Position numbers and translations under genes: made by a program
Notes under the pieces: model-generated
The model's database searches: none
The model's input: the letters and a program-made list of their open reading frames with translations, nothing else
What the model was told of the DNA's origin: nothing
Part shown: in pieces, positions 16,583-25,074 of the stretch
Layout: each line of letters starts with the position of its first letter
How positions within the stretch are numbered: the first letter of the stretch is position 1
Source of the DNA: Cyanosarcina radialis HA8281-LM2
GTDB lineage: Bacteria; Cyanobacteriota; Cyanobacteriia; Cyanobacteriales; CCAP-1448
Reading direction: 5' to 3'
NCBI GenBank assembly: GCA_019359615.1
Contig: JAHHHA010000052.1
Location: forward strand, 1-33,027
DNA: 33,027 bases

Positions 16583-17851
16583 TTATCGATCGCAGGTTTC
16601 TGAATTCAATTGACTTTGTAATGCCACCCTAGCTTTGACGGTAGGGAGTGCAGGACTGCTAGCTTGGAGTTTAACGATTTCTAATAAATCTGTGCTTTGC
16701 TGCTTGTAGGTTTCAATTTCCTCCTCTGTTAGATTTAACTCTTCTCGATACCGAGCTTCTAAGACTTGGAGTTGGCGTTCGTAAAGTTCTTTGGCGCGAA
16801 TTTCGATCGCTGATTTATCTATTTCTGGGGGCACTTCCAATCGCACGACAAAGGCGCTACTGCTTTTCTGTTCGAGTGCTTGGATCTGGAGGCGATCGCT
16901 GTTATATAGCAATCGCAATTGCTCGAAACACAGAAAAAAGGCTTTCCAATCGAGGCCGTCAGCAAATATCAGATCGACGGTTTCCAGGGATTGCTGGAAT
17001 AGAGCGGCAAACTCTCCCGATTTGAAAGTATCGATTTTGGGGTAACGTTCTTGCTGGTTGCGCCTCAGATAAACAAACTGGCAAATTACCCGATCGAGTT
17101 TGGTTTTATTGTCTGTCTGCCAGTTTTCTACGCAAGCTCCGGTCAAGTTTGCCCCTCTAAAGTTAGTTGCCAGTGCTTGAGTTGCCACCAAGATAGCGTC
17201 GCAGAGTTTGGCATCTCGGAAATTGGCCCCGCTGAGGTTAGCATTGCTCAAGTTGGCATCGCTGAGGTTAGCATTGCTGAAATTGGCAGGAAAGAGATTG
17301 GCCCCGGTGAGATTAGCCCCAGTGAGATTAGCATGGTTGAGATTGGCTCCGCTGAGGTCAGCATTACTCAGGTCAGCACCGCTGAGATTAGCACCGCTGA
17401 GGTTAGCACCGCGCAGATTGGATAAGGTAAGGTCAGCATTGCTGAGGTCAGCAAAAATCAGGTCGGTATCGCTAACGTTGGCATTGCCGAGACTAGCACC
17501 ACTGAGGTTAGCATCGCGGAGATTGGCACCGCTGAGGTTGGCACCGCTGAGGTTGGCACTGATGAGGTCGGCACCAATTAAGTTGGCAACAATTAGATTG
17601 GCGCTGTTGAGGTTGGCATCGCTGAGACTGGCATGACTGAGATCGGCAAAGATCAGGTCAGCACCCGTGAGGTCAGCACCGATCAGGTTGGCATCGCTGA
17701 GGTTGGCACCGCTAAGATTGACGCTGCTGAGGCTGGCATCCCTGAGTTGAGCGCCGCTCAGTTCGATATCCTTCTGGGCATTTTCAGTTTTCCATTGATT
17801 CCAAATCTTTACCCCTTGTCGCAGCAAAGCTAACTGTTCCCGATCCGCCAC
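16583..17851 (-). CDS. Pentapeptide-repeat protein with C-terminal helical domain
   Basis: A 422-residue protein. After a short head ([20 protein letters not shown]), roughly residues 28-225 are A(D/N)LSX pentapeptides ([20 protein letters not shown] and so on), close to 40 units, which fold as a right-handed quadrilateral beta-helix. The first residues match the LLRQGV..WN(Q/E)WR head common in cyanobacterial pentapeptide proteins. The second part is different: a compact region with [16 protein letters not shown] and VRLEVPPEI, then a probable coiled coil ([20 protein letters not shown], then [10 protein letters not shown]). Such proteins act by protein binding; the target is unknown. It is convergent with psaB. 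The repeated coding sequence opens long spurious frames on the opposite strand. Confidence 0.92.
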   Translation of the reverse strand: MADREQLALLRQGVKIWNQWKTENAQKDIELSGAQLRDASLSSVNLSGANLSDANLIGADLTGADLIFADLSHASLSDANLNSANLIVANLIGADLISANLSGANLSGANLRDANLSGASLGNANVSDTDLIFADLSNADLTLSNLRGANLSGANLSGADLSNADLSGANLNHANLTGANLTGANLFPANFSNANLSDANLSNANLSGANFRDAKLCDAILVATQALATNFRGANLTGACVENWQTDNKTKLDRVICQFVYLRRNQQERYPKIDTFKSGEFAALFQQSLETVDLIFADGLDWKAFFLCFEQLRLLYNSDRLQIQALEQKSSSAFVVRLEVPPEIDKSAIEIRAKELYERQLQVLEARYREELNLTEEEIETYKQQSTDLLEIVKLQASSPALPTVKARVALQSQLNSETCDR

Positions 17852-18050
17852 CGTCTTACCCTCAAAATCTTAACTTTTACCTACTTTTTTAACGCGATCG
17901 CGCTCCATCTTTTGAAAACTTTTTAGCAACTTTAGGAAAAAAGAGGAGAAGCGAACGCTAACGACCTTTTAGTTTTCTCTGCTTTTCTTTTACTTATTTA
18001 AGGATCGAACATCAGGAAAGCCAAAATTAAAATTGAGCGGTATTTCTTAA

Positions 18051-19172
18051 TTATGGTAGAAATAAACATAACATAACTAACAAACTATTAATCAGATAAA
18101 ACACTCCAACTACTTGGGTTTCCGACCAACCATTGAGTTCTAAATGGTGATGAATTGGAGCCATTTTAAATAAGCGTTTACCAATACCATCAGGACCTTT
18201 AGTAGCTTTGTAATAGCTAACTTGAGCGATGACTGATAGCGATTCGACAAAGAAAATTCCGCTAATAATAAACAATCCCCACAAGTTATTAGTTAACAAT
18301 CCGATCGCAGCTAACGCGCCGCCTAATGCCAAGGAACCCGTATCGCCCATAAACACGCGAGCGGGATGGCGATTGTGAATTAAAAAACCGACATAACTGC
18401 CGCTCAAACAGGCACAGAAGAGCATCAACGGCAGGGAAATGGGAGCGGCTAATGCCCCCAATCCTAAAAGCGCGATCGCTCCCGTGCCAGCAGCCAGTCC
18501 ATCTACGCCATCTGTCAAGTTGGTGGCATTGCTTTCGGCAGCAAACACGAAGACAACCAAAGGCCAAAACAGCCATCCTAACGGCAGAGCCAATCCGAAA
18601 GGCAAATCGACGGTGGTAATGTTGCTCCCCCGACTCCATCCCAGCCAGAGGCAAAACAGCACGCCAATAACGATTTGCAATCCCAATTTCATCCGAGGGG
18701 AAATGCCTTTGTTCGACTTGCGTTTGAGGATTTGCCAATCGTCTACCCAGCCGATCGCGGCATAGGCTAAGGTCATTAAAGATACCGCCACCACTTCTGG
18801 AGCCAACTGCGACCACAAAAGAGCCACCAATACTCCCACCGGAACCAAAAATATCCCGCCCATCGTTGGCGTACCCGCCTTTTGCAAATGGGCTTGAGGA
18901 CCATCTTCGCGAATTACTTGTCCCGCTTTGAGTTTTTGGAGTAAAGGCACTGCCCAGTAGCCTACCGCTGCCACTAGCAAAGTGCATCCCCAGAAAGCTA
19001 AAGCCATAGAACTGCCGGATCGCAGCGACGAGATTGCATTTGCTACGGAAGTATATACTCCGGTTTTCCAATCAAAGGCGATCGCTGCTAAACTCAAGGC
19101 GATCGCGAGGGATACCAGTAAGGTAGTTCCCGATGGACTAAAAGACTTGACAGAAGATGATTTGGCGTTCAC
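18051..19172 (-). CDS. mraY: Phospho-N-acetylmuramoyl-pentapeptide-transferase
   Basis: MraY makes lipid I by moving phospho-MurNAc-pentapeptide onto undecaprenyl phosphate, the first membrane step of peptidoglycan synthesis. The 373-residue protein has the family motifs: AGTPTMGGI near residue 99, VDDW (Asp144-Asp145, Mg and lipid carrier binding), NLTDGVDGLAAG near 217, FMGDTGSLALGG and the cytoplasmic HHHLELNGW near the end. About ten membrane helices are visible. Unlike in E. coli it is not in a dcw cluster; the neighbours are a pentapeptide protein and DUF3134. The start ATG 19172 follows GAATTGC-type repeats. The first 15 residues are poorly conserved. Confidence 0.97.
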   Translation of the reverse strand: MNAKSSSVKSFSPSGTTLLVSLAIALSLAAIAFDWKTGVYTSVANAISSLRSGSSMALAFWGCTLLVAAVGYWAVPLLQKLKAGQVIREDGPQAHLQKAGTPTMGGIFLVPVGVLVALLWSQLAPEVVAVSLMTLAYAAIGWVDDWQILKRKSNKGISPRMKLGLQIVIGVLFCLWLGWSRGSNITTVDLPFGLALPLGWLFWPLVVFVFAAESNATNLTDGVDGLAAGTGAIALLGLGALAAPISLPLMLFCACLSGSYVGFLIHNRHPARVFMGDTGSLALGGALAAIGLLTNNLWGLFIISGIFFVESLSVIAQVSYYKATKGPDGIGKRLFKMAPIHHHLELNGWSETQVVGVFYLINSLLVMLCLFLP

Positions 19173-19186
19173 GAGAGGTCAAAGCA

Positions 19187-19216
19187 ATTGGCAATTAACA
19201 ATTCGCAATTCGCAAT
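19187..19216. repeat. GAATTGC-type repeat upstream of mraY
   Basis: Units AATTGGCAATT, AACAATTCGCAATTCGC and AATT match, in reverse complement, the repeats at 3819, 7160 and 21110. Confidence 0.55.
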
Positions 19217-19300
19217 TAAACCCATACCTGTTGGCATAGCGGGAGGCGATCGGGGATTACTAAAAGAATTACTAAATCCTTGGTAATCAGTTGATGTAGA

Positions 19301-19543
19301 TTATTCTTCTTCCCCAATATCGATCAGATCGTCATCATCGTCGATGTCGTCGTAGGACGAATCTTCGACATCTATAATATCGCTGATGTCTCCTTCTTCT
19401 TCAGAATACTTGTCGTCTTGCTCGCTACGGGCTAACAAGCGGCCTTGCTCTTCTAACCAATCGAGCATGGAAGACTTTTGTTCTAACGGAATAACTGGAG
19501 CCATGCGCTCTAGCGGTTCTTGGCGTAAAGAAGGATTGTACAT
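19301..19543 (-). CDS. Small acidic protein, DUF3134 family
   Basis: An 80-residue protein with a short basic/hydrophobic head (MYNPSLRQEPLERMAPVIPL), a helix EQKSSMLDWLEEQGRLLARS, and a very acidic tail rich in Asp and Glu (DDIDDDDDLIDIGEEE). The head and the SSMLDWLEEQGRL motif are characteristic of DUF3134, small proteins almost confined to cyanobacteria and of unknown function. It is divergent from the fibrillin gene with a 104-base shared upstream region. Confidence 0.85.
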   Translation of the reverse strand: MYNPSLRQEPLERMAPVIPLEQKSSMLDWLEEQGRLLARSEQDDKYSEEEGDISDIIDVEDSSYDDIDDDDDLIDIGEEE

Positions 19544-19647
19544 TTGAGAGATACCTTATGGCCGATTAGACATCTTGAGTCTATCATTGCCAGAATGAGA
19601 TTGATTGCTAGCAACATTACTGAAAACTTGCGGACAGATACGCCCAG

Positions 19648-20235
19648 ATGTCTATGCTCAAAGCCAAACTGCTCGAAGCGATCGCCCCTCAAAATCGCGG
19701 TCTGCTCGCCTCTGCCACTGAAAAACAAGCGATTCTAGCTGCCATTACAGAGCTAGAAGACCGCAACCCCACGCCCGAACCGATAGCTGCGACTGACTTA
19801 TTAGATGGCAACTGGCGACTTTTATATACCACCAGCAGCGATTTATTAAATATCGATCGACTGCCGTTGTTTCAACTCGGTCAAATCTATCAATGTATTC
19901 GAGTCAAAGAAGCTAAAGTTTACAACATTGCTGAAGTTTACGGTTTACCCTTCCTCGAAGGCTTAGTCAGCGTTGCCGCCCGATTTGAACCCGTCTCGAA
20001 TCGTCGGGTGCAAGTCAAATTCGAGCGATCGATCGTGGGTTTGCAGCGGTTAATCGACTATCGCTCTCCCGATGCCTTAATTCAAGACATCGAAAGCGGC
20101 AAAAAGTTTACCGCTCTTGACTTCAACATCGACAACCGAGATCGACAAGGCTGGCTAGATGTCACTTACCTGGACGACGATCTGCGAATCGGGCGCGGCA
20201 ACGAAGGTAGCGTCTTTGTCCTCACGAAAGTCTAG
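19648..20235 (+). CDS. PAP/fibrillin family protein
   Basis: A 195-residue lipocalin-like protein. It has the family pattern: KAKLLEAIAPQNRG at the N-terminus, then DLLDGNWRLLYTTSSDLL, IYQCIRV, NIAEVYG and a C-terminal GWLDVTYLDDDLRIGRGNEG followed by VFVLTKV. In cyanobacteria and chloroplasts such proteins associate with thylakoid lipids and plastoglobules and are linked to photoprotection; the ligand is not known here. There are two close in-frame ATGs (19648 and 19654); the first gives MSMLKAK. It is divergent from the DUF3134 gene, and TTTTGAC repeats follow its stop. Confidence 0.9.
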   Translation: MSMLKAKLLEAIAPQNRGLLASATEKQAILAAITELEDRNPTPEPIAATDLLDGNWRLLYTTSSDLLNIDRLPLFQLGQIYQCIRVKEAKVYNIAEVYGLPFLEGLVSVAARFEPVSNRRVQVKFERSIVGLQRLIDYRSPDALIQDIESGKKFTALDFNIDNRDRQGWLDVTYLDDDLRIGRGNEGSVFVLTKV

Positions 20236-20265
20236 AATTTAGACGCTTTATAGATGTTGATTGTT

Positions 20266-20293
20266 TTTTGACTTTTGACTTTTGACTTTTGAC
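20266..20293. repeat. Heptanucleotide repeat, four TTTTGAC units
   Basis: Four exact head-to-tail copies of TTTTGAC fill the gap between the fibrillin and nuclease genes, ending 10 bases before the nuclease start. Confidence 0.85.
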
Positions 20294-20303
20294 TTGTCTC
20301 CCC

Positions 20304-21098
20304 ATGCTCCGACTATCCCAAGGTCATTTAAACTTGCTCCAAGCTTGTCCTCGCAAGTTCCAACACATTTTCTTCGATCGACTGGGTGCGCCTGTCGGTC
20401 CCGAACAGCAAGAAAAGCAAATTTGGGGCAGTCAGTTCCATTTGGTGATGCAGCAGCGGGAATTGGGTTTGCCTGTCGAGTTTTTGGTGCGCGAAGATCC
20501 GCAGTTACAGCGTTGGGTGAGTTCTTTAATTAGTGCCGCACCAGATATTTCTATTCCCGATCCGCAAACTTCTCGCGACAGCGAGCATTGCCGCACTTTA
20601 AATTTCCAAGGTTATTTGCTGACGGTAATTTACGATCTGTTGATTGCAGATAACCAGCAAGCACAAATTATCGACTGGAAAACTTATCCCCAACCGAAAC
20701 AGCGGCGCAGGTTAGAACAGGATTGGCAGACTCGCTTATATCTCTATGTTTTGGCAGAGACGAGCGACTATTTGCCAGAACAAATTTCTATGAGTTATTG
20801 GTTCGTACAGTCGCAACCGCAGCCTCAAAGTCTTAAATTTAGTTACGATCGCACCCGTCACGAGCAAACCGAACGAGATTTATCTTACCTGCTTCATCAG
20901 CTAACCGATTGGCTGCAAGCTTATCAAGAGGTAGGTGCAGATTTACCACAAGTGGCAGAAGCTGCTGGACGTTGCTCGGATTGCAGTTTTGCCGTTCGTT
21001 GCGGCCGTTCTGCGGTAGGAGAATCACCTGCTAATTTAGAATCTGCTGCTACAGAATTAATGCCCGATCTCGCTGACATTGAAGAAGTAGCTATTTAG
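20304..21098 (+). CDS. PD-(D/E)XK nuclease with Cas4/AddB-like Fe-S cysteines
   Basis: A 264-residue stand-alone nuclease. The catalytic core reads from His46 (GSQFH), Asp111 (VIYDLLI), Asp124 and Lys126 (IIDWKT) to the QTRLYLYVL motif. A single cysteine near the N-terminus (Cys15, LQACPRKFQ) and three near the C-terminus (Cys224, 227, 233 in CSDCSFAVRC) reproduce the 1+3 pattern that holds a 4Fe-4S cluster in AddB, Cas4 and Dna2. It has no helicase domain and no cas gene nearby, so it is best seen as a DNA-processing exonuclease of the RecB-like family. ATG 20304 is preferred; five extra codons upstream come from repeats. Its last 42 bases overlap the convergent hydrolase gene. Confidence 0.87.
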   Translation: MLRLSQGHLNLLQACPRKFQHIFFDRLGAPVGPEQQEKQIWGSQFHLVMQQRELGLPVEFLVREDPQLQRWVSSLISAAPDISIPDPQTSRDSEHCRTLNFQGYLLTVIYDLLIADNQQAQIIDWKTYPQPKQRRRLEQDWQTRLYLYVLAETSDYLPEQISMSYWFVQSQPQPQSLKFSYDRTRHEQTERDLSYLLHQLTDWLQAYQEVGADLPQVAEAAGRCSDCSFAVRCGRSAVGESPANLESAATELMPDLADIEEVAI

Positions 21099-22097
21099 TC
21101 GCTTGAAAGAATTGCGAATTGAAAATTGCGAATTGGATGTCGATAAGTTACTTTGCGCCAGATAATCTAAAGAATTGGCAGTGGAATCAATAGTTTTGAC
21201 AAACTTCTCAATGGCACGCAAGTAGGAGTAGCGTCCCCGCCCGTAAATGCCGAAATGTCCGGCTTTGGGAATCAGCAATATTTGCTTGGGTGCAGATGCC
21301 GCCGCGTATAACCGCTGACTCATGTCAAATGGTATCACCTCATCTTTTATACCATGCAGGAACAAGACTGGGACGCTCAAGCGCCGCACTTTGCTAATGG
21401 AATTAAACTGTTGCGTCAGCAGGAGATCGATCGGAAATACCCCCAAATAATTCATCCGTTTAACCGTCTCTGCCATTGAGGTAAACGTACTCTGCATAAT
21501 CAATCCGCCCGCTTGGGGATGCCGCACGGCTAAATCTAAAGCGATCGCTCCTCCTAAAGACTCTCCATAAATAATTATCTGTTCTGGCAAAATTCCTCGC
21601 ACCTGAGTTAAATAATTCCAGGCAGCACGGCTATCGGCGTAAACTCGATCCTCGTTAGGAAAGTCGCCCTGACTTTGCCCGTAGCCTCGATAGTCTATTG
21701 CCAACACGGCAAATCCTAACTGTCGCAATCCCTCTATTCTTCTTAGGTAGCCGCGAGAACTTTTATTCCCACCAGTACCAGGCAAATACAAAATTACTTT
21801 AGGTGACTTGAGAATTTTCATCGGCTCGTTGGGCAAGGTACTAATTTTCTCTTGGGCTGAAGGCGCAGGAATCCACCAGCCATGAATTCGCCCTCGATCG
21901 CCAACGACTGGAATTGATACATTCTCGTAGGGCATATTTAAGCTAGGGTCGCTAGGCAGAGTCGAGATCGTCGCAGTAGGACGAAATATTAGGTAACGCT
22001 GCCGGAAAAATAGAAATAAGCAGGTAGAAATGTAGGTTAAGCTGACGATCGCAGCGATCGCTAGCAGTATTTTTCGACTTTTATGGGATAACGGCAT
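21057..22097 (-). CDS. Alpha/beta hydrolase, membrane-anchored (BEM46-like)
   Basis: A 346-residue protein. Residues 9-31 form a membrane anchor (ILLAIAAIVSLTYISTCLF). The hydrolase core has the oxyanion region LYLPGTGGNKSSRG, nucleophile Ser180 in YGESLGG, acid Asp252 in HGIKDEVIP and His281 in PKAGHFGIYG, a complete catalytic triad. This is the architecture of BEM46/YfhR-like serine hydrolases; the substrate is unknown. The last roughly 40 residues (from about SLDYLAQ) are encoded by GAATTGC-type repeats and the overlap with the nuclease gene, so they are probably not part of the fold. Upstream, ATG 22097 lies in a 230-base gap facing the next gene. Confidence 0.88.
   Translation of the reverse strand: MPLSHKSRKILLAIAAIVSLTYISTCLFLFFRQRYLIFRPTATISTLPSDPSLNMPYENVSIPVVGDRGRIHGWWIPAPSAQEKISTLPNEPMKILKSPKVILYLPGTGGNKSSRGYLRRIEGLRQLGFAVLAIDYRGYGQSQGDFPNEDRVYADSRAAWNYLTQVRGILPEQIIIYGESLGGAIALDLAVRHPQAGGLIMQSTFTSMAETVKRMNYLGVFPIDLLLTQQFNSISKVRRLSVPVLFLHGIKDEVIPFDMSQRLYAAASAPKQILLIPKAGHFGIYGRGRYSYLRAIEKFVKTIDSTANSLDYLAQSNLSTSNSQFSIRNSFKRLNSYFFNVSEIGH
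21110..21137. repeat. GAATTGC-type repeat inside the hydrolase 3' end
   Basis: ATTGCGAATTGAAAATTGCG and AATTGG units, the same family as 3819 and 7160. Here they are translated as the C-terminal tail (SNSQFSIRNSF) of the hydrolase. Confidence 0.6.
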
Positions 22098-22327
22098 AGA
22101 CGATCGACATCTGGTATCGATCCGATTAAAACAACTTGCTGACCGATTTCAGAACTGAGAACGAACTGAGTTATTACCGACATTCTCCAGCTAGGATTTT
22201 TCTCATTTAAATCGCTAAATCGTGAAGATATATTGCGAGCATTTGCGAAAGATTGAGAAATCACCCAAAAACCAGCCAGGGTCTTATACTTAATAACTAA
22301 AATTTAAGAAATATTGCGAGGAACCTT

Positions 22328-22639
22328 ATGGAAAAGCTACCTAGATATCGCTTTGTTTGCACTCTCTCTTTTGGAGATATTTACGGTCAAATCATCATTT
22401 GGTTAATCGTGATTTTCTTGAGCTTGGCATCGGCGCTGGCCTTATGGAGTAGCGATCGCCACATTTACGCCTTAGCAACCGTAGGATTGATTTTGGTGCT
22501 GTCTTTACCCTTCTTGCTGTTTGCCTTTGTTACTACCTTGCTCAATCACATCGAAGTTTCTCCCATGGGGCAAACGGAAACAACTGAAACACCACGAGGC
22601 AATACACCTCTACAGAAACCTGCATCAGCTACCAATTGA
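22328..22639 (+). CDS. Small membrane protein, unrecognised
   Basis: A 103-residue protein with two hydrophobic segments (about residues 20-40 and 48-70), a short basic cytoplasmic head (MEKLPRYRF) and a polar Thr/Pro-rich tail (GQTETTETPRGNTPLQKP). ATG 22328 follows GCGAGGAACCTT, a fair ribosome-binding site. No motif reveals a function and I do not recognise the family. It probably is a single-gene unit: the upstream hydrolase is divergent and a hairpin with a T-run follows at 22760. Confidence 0.7.
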   Translation: MEKLPRYRFVCTLSFGDIYGQIIIWLIVIFLSLASALALWSSDRHIYALATVGLILVLSLPFLLFAFVTTLLNHIEVSPMGQTETTETPRGNTPLQKPASATN

Positions 22640-22759
22640 ATCTTTATTGGGACTTCAAGACCCCCTACTCTTCGTATATGCTTTCCTAGAATGTAGGTAA
22701 GGGCCTCATGTAAATGGAAAACGGCGGGGAAAGTTTAATTTGCTTAGCAATAAAATATG

Positions 22760-22789
22760 TTGGAAGAGGGAAAAGCCTCTTCCAATTTT
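22760..22789 (+). terminator. Hairpin with T-run
   Basis: TTGGAAGAGG (22760-22769) and CCTCTTCCAA (22776-22785) form a perfect 10-bp stem around GAAAAG, followed by TTTTCTGTCT. It lies about 120 bases after the small membrane protein gene and ahead of sdhA, so it probably ends the former. Confidence 0.7.
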
Positions 22790-22924
22790 CTGTCTCTTGC
22801 CTTTGGACTCTTACCTGCCTCGGTGGTGGCGGTGCTAACGGCAGCGCTTTAGCGTAGCCATGCCGCAGGCTATACACACCCTATTGGAGTGTCAAGACTA
22901 AAATGAGACATTGAGATTTAGACT

Positions 22925-22955
22925 GTTGGGTTTCACTCCGTTCAACCCAACCTAC
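22925..22955 (-). repeat. GTAGGTTGGGTT repeat, copy 1 (inverted)
   Basis: Read on the minus strand this is GTAGGTTGGGTTGA, a short spacer, then GAAACCCAAC: arms that pair around the spacer. Copies in plus orientation lie at 24786-24820 and 30864-30898. Confidence 0.7.
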
Positions 22956-23033
22956 GACTATCACACCAAATTAAGCGTGTCACGCTACTATTGGTTCCTT
23001 GAACTCCTGAACTTCTGAACTTCTACTGAAACC

Positions 23034-24761
23034 ATGCTCGAACACGATGTCATTATTGTGGGTGGTGGATTAGCAGGGTGTCGGGCAGCGGTGGAAATCG
23101 CCCGCACCGATTCTGGCTTAAATGTAGCTGTAGTAGCTAAAACTCACCCGATTCGCTCTCACTCGGTAGCTGCTCAAGGTGGAATCGCAGCTACCTTAAA
23201 AAACGTCGATGCCGACGATAATTGGGAAGCCCATGCTTTTGATACGGTTAAAGGTTCCGATTATTTAGCCGATCAAGATGCCGTAGAAATTCTAGCTCGC
23301 GAAGCCCCGGATGCGATTATCGACCTCGAACACATGGGGGTATTGTTTTCTAGGCTGCCCGACGGTCGGATCGCTCAACGGGCTTTTGGCGGACATTCCC
23401 AAAGGCGTACCTGTTACGCGGCTGACAAAACCGGCCATGCTATCCTCCACGAACTGGTGAATAATTTGCGGCGCTATGGAATTACCATCTACGACGAATG
23501 GTACGTCATGCAGTTAATCGTCGAAGATGCCCAAGCCAAGGGCATTGTCATGTATCGCCTGCTAGACGGACAAATTGAGGTGGTGCGGGCCAAAGCAGTG
23601 ATGGTGGCCACTGGCGGCTACGGACGGGCTTTTAATACTACTTCCAACGATTATGCTTCTACTGGCGACGGTCTGGCGATGGCAGCCCTAGCTGGCATTC
23701 CTTTAGAAGATATGGAGTTCGTCCAGTTTCATCCCACGGGCTTATATCCCGTTGGCGTACTGATTTCGGAAGCAGTCAGGGGTGAGGGTGCTTATTTAAT
23801 TAATAGCCAGGGCGATCGCTTCATGGCGGCATATGCCCCCAGTAAGATGGAACTAGCACCGCGAGATATTACATCTAGAGCGATCGCGCGGGAAATTGCT
23901 GCTGGTAGAGGTATTAACGTCGATGGCAGCGCTGGAGGACCGTTCGTTCATCTCGACGTGCGCCACCTGGGAAAAGAAAAAATCATGAGCCGCATTCCCT
24001 TTGCTTGGGAAGAGTCTCACCGCTTAGTCGGCATTGATGCCGTACATCAGCCAATCCCGGTGCGGCCGACGATTCACTACTCTATGGGCGGTATTCCTAC
24101 TAACACCAGCGGTCAAGTCCGCAGCAGTTCGTCAGGTTTAATCGACGGCCTGTTTGCTGCTGGAGAAGCAGCTTGCGTTTCCGTCCACGGGGCCAATCGT
24201 CTCGGCAGCAACTCGTTATTGGAATGCGTGGTTTACGGCAAAATTACTGGGGCTGCGATCGCTCGGTTTGTCTCTAATCGCAAGTTACCTCAACTAGACG
24301 ATCGACCCTACCTCCAAGCTGCGGGGCAACAAATTCAATCTTTACTCGCTCTGTCGGGCAACATGAGAATTCAACCGCTGCGTCAAGCCTTGCAAGACTG
24401 CATGACTGAATATTGCGGGGTGTTTCGGACTCAAGAAGTGATGCAAGCTGGTTTGGCAAAACTGCAAGAACTCCAACAGCAGTACCAGCAAATCTACCTC
24501 GACGACAAAGGTAAGCTGTGGAATACCGAGATCGTTGAAGCCCTGGAATTACGAAGTTTGCTAGTAGTTGCACAATTAATTCTCACTTCAGCTTTACACC
24601 GACAAGAAAGTCGCGGCGCTCACTATCGCGAAGATTACCCCCAAAGAGAGGATGCCAATTTCCTCAAGCACACCCTAGCTTACTATTCACCTGCTGGGAT
24701 TGAGATCGATTATTTACCCGTACAAATTACCATGTTTGAACCTCAAGAGAGGAAGTATTAA
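23034..24761 (+). CDS. sdhA: Succinate dehydrogenase/fumarate reductase flavoprotein subunit
   Basis: The FAD subunit that oxidises succinate to fumarate and feeds electrons to the quinone pool on thylakoid or cytoplasmic membranes. The 575-residue protein opens with the Rossmann motif VGGGLAGCRAA (residues 9-19). His43 in RSHSVAAQGG is the expected site of covalent FAD attachment. The substrate-site motifs are present: FGGHSQRRTCYA, QFHPTGLYP, EAVRGEGAYL and the late HYSMGGIPTN and GANRLGSNSLLE. No sdhB or membrane-anchor gene is adjacent, as is usual in cyanobacteria, where the subunits are scattered. The start ATG 23034 follows repeat DNA without a strong Shine-Dalgarno sequence. Confidence 0.94.
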   Translation: MLEHDVIIVGGGLAGCRAAVEIARTDSGLNVAVVAKTHPIRSHSVAAQGGIAATLKNVDADDNWEAHAFDTVKGSDYLADQDAVEILAREAPDAIIDLEHMGVLFSRLPDGRIAQRAFGGHSQRRTCYAADKTGHAILHELVNNLRRYGITIYDEWYVMQLIVEDAQAKGIVMYRLLDGQIEVVRAKAVMVATGGYGRAFNTTSNDYASTGDGLAMAALAGIPLEDMEFVQFHPTGLYPVGVLISEAVRGEGAYLINSQGDRFMAAYAPSKMELAPRDITSRAIAREIAAGRGINVDGSAGGPFVHLDVRHLGKEKIMSRIPFAWEESHRLVGIDAVHQPIPVRPTIHYSMGGIPTNTSGQVRSSSSGLIDGLFAAGEAACVSVHGANRLGSNSLLECVVYGKITGAAIARFVSNRKLPQLDDRPYLQAAGQQIQSLLALSGNMRIQPLRQALQDCMTEYCGVFRTQEVMQAGLAKLQELQQQYQQIYLDDKGKLWNTEIVEALELRSLLVVAQLILTSALHRQESRGAHYREDYPQREDANFLKHTLAYYSPAGIEIDYLPVQITMFEPQERKY

Positions 24762-24785
24762 AGAATATCGATCGTTCGTTCGATC

Positions 24786-24820
24786 TGTAGGTTGGGTTGA
24801 CGGCAGGAAACCCAACGAAC
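24786..24820 (+). repeat. GTAGGTTGGGTT repeat, copy 2
   Basis: TGTAGGTTGGGTTGA, then CGGCAG and GAAACCCAACGAAC. The arms GTTGGGTT and AACCCAAC pair after allowing for the spacer. It lies 24 bases after the sdhA stop and may assist termination. Confidence 0.75.
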
Positions 24821-25007
24821 TTAACCATAATGCCTCTTATGTACGATCGCGATGATTTCGATCGTTCGATCGATTAGAATCTCTGCTCGCTTCCCAATCG
24901 TGCCTTGTATGAAGCCGATCTGCGATCGAGCGAGCTAAAATTTGGGCTGCTTTTGCACTCTTGTGTAAAGTAATGTAACAATATTGCTGTCATACTGGCT
25001 TAACATC

Positions 25008-25034
25008 TTGACAGCCCAGGAAGAAGCCGATAAT
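25008..25034 (+). promoter_or_regulatory. Candidate promoter for the RHH-ycf46 cluster
   Basis: A perfect -35 box TTGACA (25008-25013) is followed after 15 bases by GATAAT (25029-25034); shifting two bases gives a 17-base spacer with the weaker TAATGT. Transcription would begin near 25041, about 34 bases before the gene. Confidence 0.45.
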
Positions 25035-25074
25035 GTGAAATGACATACCCGGGTACAAACTATTAACCAGCTAT

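Larger units (their letters stand above)
22640..23033. other. Intergenic region with several palindromes
   Basis: About 395 bases with no credible gene. It holds the hairpin at 22760-22789, a GCGCTTTAGCGTAGCC..GCCGCAGGCTA stretch (22841-22873) that resembles dispersed palindromes of cyanobacteria, the GTTGGGTT repeat at 22925-22955, and GAACTTCTGAACTTC tandem repeats (22999-23030) just before sdhA. Confidence 0.55.
24762..25074. other. Intergenic region before the RHH-ycf46 cluster
   Basis: About 313 bases with no gene. It contains the GTAGGTTGGGTT repeat (24786-24820), many CGATCG-centred palindromic words (24768-24880) and a candidate promoter at 25008-25034. Confidence 0.55.

Noticed and set aside
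17051-17833. Long plus-strand frames rich in Leu/Ala/Arg or Glu/Val/Ser repeats
   Set aside because: They are the antisense reading of the pentapeptide repeats; periodic sequence keeps all frames open.
18289-19071. 260-residue minus-strand frame overlapping mraY
   Set aside because: Alternative frame of the well-supported mraY gene; no family features.
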